Shown here: one piece after another, positions 5,752-10,692 of the stretch | How the letters are laid out: every line of letters begins with the position of its first letter | Position numbering within the stretch: position 1 is the first letter of the stretch | Assembly (NCBI GenBank): GCA_002919115.1 | Contig: PKER01000367.1 | Span: 1-11,819 of the forward strand | Direction: 5' to 3' | Source of the DNA: a bacterium | GTDB lineage: Bacteria > Actinomycetota > Thermoleophilia > Solirubrobacterales > 70-9 | Length of the DNA stretch: 11,819 bases | Translations under genes and position numbers: made by a program | The notes under the pieces: model-generated | Databases searched by the model: none | Told to the model about the DNA's origin: nothing | The model's input: the letters and a program-made list of their open reading frames with translations, nothing else

Positions 5752-6993
5752 ATGCCCCCGACGGCGCTTCAGTGCAAGGAATGTGGAAGCCGCTACGGGC
5801 TCGATGCGCGCTACGTGTGCGAGCAGTGCTTCGGGCCGCTCGAGGTGGCCTACGAGGCCCCGCAGGCCGACGCCGCCGAGTTGCGTCGCAAGATCCAGGC
5901 GGGCAGCTCAGGCATCTGGCGCTACGCGGACTTCCTGCCGTTCTCCGAGCGGCCCAAGGACCCCCTCGAGCCGGGCCTGACCCCGCTCGTGAAGGCCGAC
6001 CAGCTCGCTGAGCGGCTCGGGATCGGCGAGCTTTGGATCAAGAACGACGCGGCGAACCCGACGCACTCCTTCAAGGACCGGGTCGTCGCCGTCGCCGCGG
6101 CCAAGGCGCAGGAGCTCGGGTTCGAGACGCTCGCCTGCGCGTCCACCGGCAACCTCGCCAACGCGGTCGCCGCGCACGCGGCGGCGCGCGGGCTCGAGTC
6201 CTACGTGTTCGTGCCCGCCGACCTCGAGGAGCAGAAGCTGCTCGCGACCGGCGTGTACGGGACCAGGCTCGTCGGCATCCGCGGCAACTACGACGACGTC
6301 AACCGGCTGTGCACGCAGCTCTGCGAGGAGCGGCCGTGGGCGTTCGTGAACGTGAACCTGCGGCCCTACTACGCGGAGGGGTCGAAGACGCTCGCCTACG
6401 AGACCGTCGAGCAGCTCGGTTGGACGCTGCCCGACCGGGTGGTCGTGCCGATCGCCTCCGGCTCGCTGTTCACGAAGATCGGCCGGGGCTTCACCGAGTG
6501 GCTCGAGCTCGGCCTCGTCGAGGGCGAGCTGCCCACGTTTAACGGCGCGCAGGCGGAGGGCTGCAGCCCGGTGGCGACCGCGTACCAGGAGGGCTGGGAG
6601 GTCTGCAAGCCGCAGCGCCCGGACACAATCGCCAAGAGCCTCGCGATCGGAAACCCGGCCGACGGCCCCTACGCGCTCGAGCTGGCGCGGCGGACGGGCG
6701 GCACGATCGAGGCCGTGACGGACGACGAGATCCGGGCCGCGATCCGGCTGCTCGCCGAGACGACCGGGATCTTCACCGAGACCGCCGGCGGCGTGACGAT
6801 CGCGACGCTCGCGAAGCTCGCCGAGCGCGGCGACATCGACCCGTCTGAGCGCGTCGTCGCCTACATCACCGGCGAGGGGCTGAAGACGCTCGACGCCACG
6901 CGGGACGGGTTCGTGATGCACGAGATCGACCCGACCGTCGAGGCGCTCGACGCCGAGTTTGCAACTGCGACCAGCGCCGTGGCGGCGCACTAG
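5752..6993 (+). CDS. thrC: Threonine-synthase-like PLP enzyme under SAM riboswitch; candidate homocysteine-forming paralogue
   Basis: This 413-aa fold-type II PLP enzyme is in the threonine synthase family (O-phosphohomoserine to threonine). The N-terminus has a zinc ribbon, C8xxC11 and C23xxC26. The PLP lysine is K108 in NPTHSFKDR. Other landmarks are STGNLANA (131-138), NVNLRPYYAEGSKT (200-213), PIASGSLF (233-240), AIGNPADG (298-305) and TGEGLKT (373-379). Typical actinobacterial threonine synthases read STGNTSAS, NSxNPxRxEGQKT and PVGNAGN at the second to fourth of these landmarks, so the phosphate and substrate loops are divergent here. GGAG 9 nt upstream supports the ATG. Control by a SAM-I riboswitch and a sulfur-carrier gene 13 bp downstream point to sulfur amino acid synthesis. 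I infer that it may replace the phosphate of O-phosphohomoserine with carrier-bound sulfur, as CysM does with O-phosphoserine. Ordinary threonine synthase remains the default annotation. Confidence 0.88.
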   Translation: MPPTALQCKECGSRYGLDARYVCEQCFGPLEVAYEAPQADAAELRRKIQAGSSGIWRYADFLPFSERPKDPLEPGLTPLVKADQLAERLGIGELWIKNDAANPTHSFKDRVVAVAAAKAQELGFETLACASTGNLANAVAAHAAARGLESYVFVPADLEEQKLLATGVYGTRLVGIRGNYDDVNRLCTQLCEERPWAFVNVNLRPYYAEGSKTLAYETVEQLGWTLPDRVVVPIASGSLFTKIGRGFTEWLELGLVEGELPTFNGAQAEGCSPVATAYQEGWEVCKPQRPDTIAKSLAIGNPADGPYALELARRTGGTIEAVTDDEIRAAIRLLAETTGIFTETAGGVTIATLAKLAERGDIDPSERVVAYITGEGLKTLDATRDGFVMHEIDPTVEALDAEFATATSAVAAH

Positions 6994-6996
6994 CAT
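6991..6996 (+). promoter_or_regulatory. Possible internal -10 box (TAGCAT) overlapping the thrC-like stop codon
   Basis: The first three bases are the TAG stop of the upstream gene; TAGCAT ends 10 nt before the ATG at 7007. No Shine-Dalgarno precedes that ATG. It is the same hexamer as at 1430-1435. If active, the carrier gene could be made from a leaderless message independent of the riboswitch. Confidence 0.35.
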
Positions 6997-7006
6997 TTCG
7001 CGCGCA

Positions 7007-7282
7007 ATGGCCATCACCGTCAAGATTCCAGCCCAGCTGCGGGCGGCCACCGGGGGCGAGGGGGAGATTCAGGTCGAGGGATCGACCGTCGGCGAGGCGC
7101 TCGACGCCGTTTTCGAGCAGTACGCCGGCCTCCGTGAGCGGATCACCGAAGACGGCACCCTGCGCCGCTTCGTGAACGTCTACGTCTCCGGCGAGGACAT
7201 CCGCTTTCAGGACGGTTTGGACACTGCCCTCGACGACGGCGACGAGGTGACCATCCTGCCCGCCGTGGCCGGTGGCGCCTGA
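7007..7282 (+). CDS. MoaD/ThiS/CysO-family sulfur carrier protein with GG-Ala tail
   Basis: This 91-aa ubiquitin-fold sulfur carrier has the CysO pattern: MAITVKIPAQLR at the start, RRFVNVYVSGEDIRFQDGL (53-71), and DGDEVTILPAVAGG up to residue 90. In CysO, MoaD and ThiS the terminal Gly-Gly is adenylated by an E1-like enzyme and converted to a thiocarboxylate that donates sulfide. Here one alanine (A91) follows the GG, so a protease would have to trim it first; HcyS of Wolinella succinogenes is described with such a capping alanine. The ATG at 7007 is chosen because homologues begin with this beta strand; an in-frame upstream ATG at 6959 would overlap the previous gene and add unrelated residues. 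It sits between the thrC-like gene (13-bp gap) and the cytidylyltransferase (11-nt overlap). No activating enzyme or JAMM protease is in the window. Confidence 0.9.
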   Translation: MAITVKIPAQLRAATGGEGEIQVEGSTVGEALDAVFEQYAGLRERITEDGTLRRFVNVYVSGEDIRFQDGLDTALDDGDEVTILPAVAGGA

Positions 7283-8042
7283 GGCCCGGTCACGGGCCGA
7301 GATCCCTGTCGCGATCCTCTGCGGCGGGCGCGGCACGCGCCTGCAGGAGCAGACTCACGCGATCCCCAAACCGCTGGTGGAGATCGGCGGCAAGCCGATC
7401 GTCTGGCACGTAATCCGGATCTACTCCGCCCAGGGCTTCCGCCGCTTCCTGCTGCTGACGGGCTACCTCGGCGAGATGATCGAGCGGTTCGTCGTGCAGG
7501 AGCGGTGGGCCGACGGCGTCGAGGTCGAGTGCCTCGACACCGGGCAGGAGACGCAGACCGGCGGGCGCGTGGCGCTCGCAGCCGACCGGCTGCGCGAGGG
7601 CACGTTCTGCCTGGCCTACGCGGACGGCGTCGCCGATATAGACCTGGGAGCGCTGCTCGCGCTGCACCGCGCCCGGGGGGCGGCGGCGACGATGACCGTG
7701 GTGCGCCCCTACAGCCAGTGGGGCATCGCGGTCATCGGCGACGACGACCGCATCGAGGGCTTTCGCGAGAAGCCGCGGCTCGACTACTGGATCAACGGCG
7801 GCTTCTTCTGCTGCGAGCCGAGCTTCCTCGACTACCTGGAGCCTAGCAGCGTGCTGGAGCGCGAGCCGCTCGAGCGCGCGGCTGCGGACGGACGGCTGGC
7901 CGCGTACCGCCACGACGGATTCTGGGAGTGCATGGACACGTACAAGGACGCGATCGTGCTGAACGACCTGTGGGCGACCGGCGACGCGCCGTGGCGCGTG
8001 TGGGACCGGGCGCCTGAGCGGCGCGAGGAGGCGAGGGCCTGA
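7272..8042 (+). CDS. rfbF: Glucose-1-phosphate cytidylyltransferase
   Basis: This 256-aa nucleotidyltransferase joins CTP and glucose-1-phosphate to CDP-glucose, the first step to CDP-3,6-dideoxyhexoses and related sugars. Seen: GGRGTRLQEQT (18-28) and PKPLVEIGGKPIVWH (32-46) for nucleotide and metal binding, DTGQETQTGGR (89-99), YADGVADID (116-124) with catalytic-site D118, REKP (165-168), INGGFF (174-179), GFWECMDTYKD (216-226) and the family's terminal WATGDAPWRVW. These DTG-TGGR and GFW-MDT motifs separate RfbF from the TTP- or GTP-dependent enzymes. The GTG start at 7272 overlaps the carrier's last 11 nt, and the conserved core begins only about 12 residues in, so no later start is plausible. 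No Shine-Dalgarno is evident; translation is probably coupled. The next gene encodes the following pathway step. Confidence 0.9.
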   Translation: MAPEARSRAEIPVAILCGGRGTRLQEQTHAIPKPLVEIGGKPIVWHVIRIYSAQGFRRFLLLTGYLGEMIERFVVQERWADGVEVECLDTGQETQTGGRVALAADRLREGTFCLAYADGVADIDLGALLALHRARGAAATMTVVRPYSQWGIAVIGDDDRIEGFREKPRLDYWINGGFFCCEPSFLDYLEPSSVLEREPLERAAADGRLAAYRHDGFWECMDTYKDAIVLNDLWATGDAPWRVWDRAPERREEARA

Positions 8043-9037
8043 TGGGGGTTTCGATGGTCACCGGCGCACGCGGCTTCGTCGGCGCGTGGCTCGCGAAGGC
8101 GCTGCTCGAGCGCGGCGAGCGCGTGGTCTCGTTCGACCGCAGGCGCGTCACCGAGAAGCCGTCGGCCGTGGGCATGCTCGGCATCGAGGACGAGCTCATC
8201 CAGGTCGAGGGCGACCTCTGCAACCCCGACGAGGTGTCGGCCGCGATCGCCCGCAACAACGTGGACACGGTCTTCCACCTGGCGGCGGAGACGATCGTGG
8301 GCACGGTGCAGGCGTCGCCGATCCAGGGCTTCGAGTCGAACGTGCGCGGCACCTGGACCGTGCTGCAGGCGTGCCGCGAGCACGGCGTCGAGCGCGTCGT
8401 CTTCGCCTCGTCGGACAAGGCCTACGGCGCGCACGATGAGCTGCCCTACCGGGAGGACTTCGCGCTGCAGCCGACGGCGCCGTACGAGGCGTCGAAGGCC
8501 GCCGCCGACCTGATCGCGCGCAGCTTCTGGCACTCCTACGGCGTGCCGGTCGCGGTCACTCGCTTCGCGAACATATACGGCGGCGGCGACCTCAACTTCT
8601 CGCGGCTGATCCCCGAGGCGGTGAGCGCCGCGCTGTCGGGGCGGCGGCCGGTCCTGCGCTCCGACGGCTCGCCCGAGCGCGACTTCCTCTACGTCGAGGA
8701 CGCCGCCTCCGCTTACCTCGCGATCGCCGACAACCTGCACCGCGACGACGTCCGCGGCGAGGCGTTCAACGCGGGCGGCGGGCGGCCCTACCGCGTGGGC
8801 GAGGTGGTCGAGCTGATCACCAAGCTCGCGGGCACCGGCGTCGAGCCCGACATCCGCGGCACCGGCAACCCCGAGGGCGAGATCGACCGCCAGTACGTCG
8901 ACCCGACGAAGATCCGCGAGGTGCTCGGCTGGGAGCCCGCCGTGGGCCTCGAGGAGGGCCTGCGCCGGACGATCGAGTGGTACCGCGAACACCCGGAGTC
9001 CTGGGCCCCGGACCCGGACGCCGCGGCGGTCTCGTAA
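8042..9037 (+). CDS. rfbG: CDP-glucose 4,6-dehydratase-like NAD-dependent SDR
   Basis: This 331-aa extended short-chain dehydrogenase would convert CDP-glucose to CDP-4-keto-6-deoxyglucose. Rossmann motif TGARGFVG is at 7-14, FHLAAET at 78-84, the catalytic region SSDKAYG at 123-129 (SDK rather than the TDE of RmlB, as in CDP-glucose dehydratases), and YEASK (Y148, K152) as the SDR Tyr-Lys pair. NIYGGGDLNFSRLIPE (178-192) matches the family's GGGD...RLIP substrate loop. It is somewhat shorter than the usual about 355 aa. A GAGGAGG ribosome site (8025-8031) lies 10 nt before the ATG at 8042, which overlaps the preceding TGA by one base. Pairing with the cytidylyltransferase makes the CDP-glucose assignment likely; a related NDP-sugar epimerase/dehydratase is the alternative. 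No downstream enzymes of the pathway are in the window. Confidence 0.8.
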   Translation: MGVSMVTGARGFVGAWLAKALLERGERVVSFDRRRVTEKPSAVGMLGIEDELIQVEGDLCNPDEVSAAIARNNVDTVFHLAAETIVGTVQASPIQGFESNVRGTWTVLQACREHGVERVVFASSDKAYGAHDELPYREDFALQPTAPYEASKAAADLIARSFWHSYGVPVAVTRFANIYGGGDLNFSRLIPEAVSAALSGRRPVLRSDGSPERDFLYVEDAASAYLAIADNLHRDDVRGEAFNAGGGRPYRVGEVVELITKLAGTGVEPDIRGTGNPEGEIDRQYVDPTKIREVLGWEPAVGLEEGLRRTIEWYREHPESWAPDPDAAAVS

Positions 9038-9039
9038 GA

Positions 9040-9069
9040 GCGCCCCGCCCCGGGCGCGGCGTGAGCCGC
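9040..9069 (+). terminator. Tandem GC hairpins after the dehydratase gene
   Basis: GCGCCC (9040-9045) pairs with GGGCGC (9052-9057) around a 6-nt loop, and GCGGC (9056-9060) with GCCGC (9065-9069) around GTGA. They begin 2 nt after the TAA. There is no T-run, so this is at best a weak or factor-assisted terminator. Confidence 0.4.
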
Positions 9070-9083
9070 TGCGGCGATCCGAC

Positions 9084-9177
9084 GTGAGGCGGATCTGTTC
9101 GCCTATGTCGTACGAATCCGCCTCACCTCCCGAGGTGAGGCGGATCTATTCGGCTATGTCGAACAAATCCGCCTCAC
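9084..9177. repeat. Two tandem copies of a 43-bp REP-like inverted repeat
   Basis: Copies lie at 9084-9126 and 9135-9177, separated by CTCCCGAG, and differ at only 4 of 43 positions. Each has perfect 11-bp arms, GTGAGGCGGAT and ATCCGCCTCAC, with partial pairing continuing inward to about 18 bp and a 7-nt loop (CCTATGT or GCTATGT). The arms of neighbouring copies also pair across the spacer (CCTCACCTC-CC-GAGGTGAGG, 9121-9140). The structure resembles REP/BIME elements. An open frame crosses it and runs into the next gene, but its repeated peptide is not credible as protein. Confidence 0.9.
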
Positions 9178-9178
9178 T

Positions 9179-9202
9179 CGGGTTGGCGCGCGGGTTGGTG
9201 CG
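9179..9202 (+). repeat. Imperfect 12-bp tandem duplication
   Basis: CGGGTTGGCGCG (9179-9190) is followed directly by CGGGTTGGTGCG (9191-9202), one mismatch. It lies just after the inverted repeats and before the promoter of the SRPBCC gene. No function can be assigned. Confidence 0.5.
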
Positions 9203-9235
9203 CGCGTGCGGATCGGCCGGCGCCCGCCGCTCGGG

Positions 9236-9241
9236 TAGATT
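9236..9241 (+). promoter_or_regulatory. Putative leaderless -10 box (TAGATT) for the SRPBCC gene
   Basis: TAGATT ends 7 nt before the GTG at 9249, which would put the transcription start on or beside that codon. No Shine-Dalgarno is present and I see no clear -35. Confidence 0.5.
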
Positions 9242-9248
9242 CGCCCGC

Positions 9249-9662
9249 GTGTTCGAGGCCGTGCATTCGGAGGCCACATCCGCCGACCCGGAGGCGGTCT
9301 GGGCGCTCTGGGCCGATCCCGGGCGCTGGCCGGAGTGGAACGAGCAGCTCCACTCCGCGGAGCTCCGCGGCCCGCTCGAGCCCGGCACCGAGGCCGTGAT
9401 CAAGTACAAGCGCGGCGGGCGCATGGTGCTCGAGCTGGTCGCCGTCGAGCCCGGACGGCGGCTCGCCTACGAGGCCCGCCTCCCCCTCGCCCGCTTCGGC
9501 CACGAGCACCGCGTCGAGCCCTCGGGCTCGGGCAGCGAGCTCACCCACCGCGCCTACCTGAGGGGCCCGCTGTCCGCCCCCTTCTCCGTGCTCTTCGGGC
9601 GCAGGCGCATGCGCGAGTCGGTCCGCGGCTTCGCGGCGCGCGTGCGCGAGCTCGCGGAGTAG
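9249..9662 (+). CDS. SRPBCC (START/Bet v1-like, polyketide cyclase-type) family protein
   Basis: This 137-aa protein has the helix-grip pattern of the SRPBCC/polyketide_cyc2 family: an opening strand FEAVHSEATSADPEAVWALW (2-21), the typical ADPGRWPEWN turn (22-31), a run of beta strands ending at about residue 108, and a long C-terminal amphipathic helix (about 110-137, RRRMRESVRGFAARVRELAE). Members bind hydrophobic ligands or act as cyclases or dehydratases; the role here is unknown. GTG at 9249 is chosen for the leaderless TAGATT box 7 nt upstream and because the family's first strand begins there. GTG at 9261 is possible. An in-frame extension to about 9090 would run through the REP-like repeats and is not believable. 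The gene is alone on its strand and converges on mraY. Confidence 0.85.
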   Translation: MFEAVHSEATSADPEAVWALWADPGRWPEWNEQLHSAELRGPLEPGTEAVIKYKRGGRMVLELVAVEPGRRLAYEARLPLARFGHEHRVEPSGSGSELTHRAYLRGPLSAPFSVLFGRRRMRESVRGFAARVRELAE

Positions 9663-9669
9663 CTGCGTG

Positions 9670-9684
9670 CCCGGCGCGGCCGGG
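9670..9684. terminator. Hairpin between convergent SRPBCC and mraY genes
   Basis: CCCGGC-GCG-GCCGGG fills most of the 22-bp gap between the two stop codons. It is symmetric and could serve both strands, but neither side has a U-tract. Confidence 0.5.
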
Positions 9685-10692
9685 CTAGCCGACCGAGTTC
9701 TGGTACAGGGTGAAGCCGATCCCGGCGCAGACCGCGGCGACGATCCAGAACCGCAGCATGATCTTGGTCTCCGACCAGGCGAGCATCTCGAAGTGGTGGT
9801 GGATCGGCGCCATCAAGAACACCCGGCGGCGGGTGAGCTTGAAGAAGGCGACCTGGATCGCGACCGAGGCGGCCTCGATCACGAAGATCCCGCCGAGGAT
9901 GATGAGCAGCAGCTCGGTCTGGGTGACCACCGCGAGCGCGCCCATCGCGCCGCCCAGACCGAGCGAGCCGGTGTCGCCCATGAAGATCGACGCCGGGAAC
10001 GAGTTGAACCAGAGGAACCCGATCGAGGCGCCCACCAGGCAGGCGGAGAGCACGGCGAGCCCGCCCTGGCCGCTCGTGATCGTGATCGCGGTGAACGCCA
10101 GGAAAACGATCGCGCAGCAGCCGGCCGCGAGCCCGTCGAGCCCGTCGGTCAGGTTCACCGCGTTCGAGAACCCGGCCAGCACCAGGAACACGAAGACCGC
10201 GTAGGCGACCGAGCCGACGTCGAGCTCCAGGCTGAAGATCCGGCTCTGGATCTTGGTCTCGAGCCCGAGCTCCTGCGTCGCGACGAACCACAGGATCAGC
10301 GCCAGCCCGATCTGCGCGAGCAGCTTCCAGCGCGCCGACAGTCCGAGCGAGCGGCGCTTGGAGACCTTGATCATGTCGTCGGCGAAGCCGATCAGCGCGC
10401 AGCCGACGGCGATCCCGAACACCGTGAGGCTCGCCGTGTCGAGGCCGGAGAGCACGAGGTAGGGCACGGCGATGCCGGTGAAGATGATCAGCCCGCCCAT
10501 CGTCGGCGTCCCGGCCTTCGAGTGGTGCTCCTGCGGGCCCTCCTCGCGGATCTGCTGGCCGAACTCCCGCACCCGCAGGGCCTCGATGAACTTCGGGCCG
10601 AGGAAGATCGTGATCAGCATCGCGGCCATGCCCGCGATCAGGATCTCGCCGCGGTCGATCGCCTCGCCGACCACGATCTGGGCGCTAAGCAT
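9685..10692 (-). CDS. mraY: Phospho-N-acetylmuramoyl-pentapeptide-transferase
   Basis: MraY moves phospho-MurNAc-pentapeptide from UDP to undecaprenyl phosphate, giving lipid I at the cytoplasmic membrane face. The 335-aa sequence is polytopic, with about ten hydrophobic segments. Motifs: KAGTPTMGG (59-67), catalytic DD at 105-106 in FADDMIKV, NAVNLTDGLDGLAAG (177-191), FMGDTGSLGLGG (237-248) with D240, and the HHHFE segment (288-292). Length is normal. The ATG at 10692 overlaps the last 8 nt of murF, so the two are translationally coupled. The next dcw gene expected after mraY, murD, does not follow; the coding strand switches 22 bp after the stop, so the cluster ends or was rearranged here. 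Confidence 0.97.
   Translation of the reverse strand: MLSAQIVVGEAIDRGEILIAGMAAMLITIFLGPKFIEALRVREFGQQIREEGPQEHHSKAGTPTMGGLIIFTGIAVPYLVLSGLDTASLTVFGIAVGCALIGFADDMIKVSKRRSLGLSARWKLLAQIGLALILWFVATQELGLETKIQSRIFSLELDVGSVAYAVFVFLVLAGFSNAVNLTDGLDGLAAGCCAIVFLAFTAITITSGQGGLAVLSACLVGASIGFLWFNSFPASIFMGDTGSLGLGGAMGALAVVTQTELLLIILGGIFVIEAASVAIQVAFFKLTRRRVFLMAPIHHHFEMLAWSETKIMLRFWIVAAVCAGIGFTLYQNSVG

Noticed and set aside
6959..7006. Earlier in-frame ATG for the sulfur carrier
   Set aside because: It would add 16 basic residues overlapping the previous gene, while CysO-type proteins begin at the strand starting with the ATG at 7007.
5908..7050. Long minus-strand frame opposite the thrC-like gene, and similar frames opposite 7290-8992
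   Set aside because: Each is antisense to a gene with strong family motifs and shows only shadow-frame composition.
9084..9177. CRISPR array or tRNA-like structure
   Set aside because: There are only two units, each an inverted repeat, and the 8-bp spacer is itself palindromic. No cas gene, acceptor stem or anticodon arm is seen.
9084..9248. N-terminal extension of the SRPBCC protein through the repeats
   Set aside because: The extra residues are translated palindromic repeats and an internal duplication, the family's first strand begins near 9249, and a -10 box sits just before that GTG.
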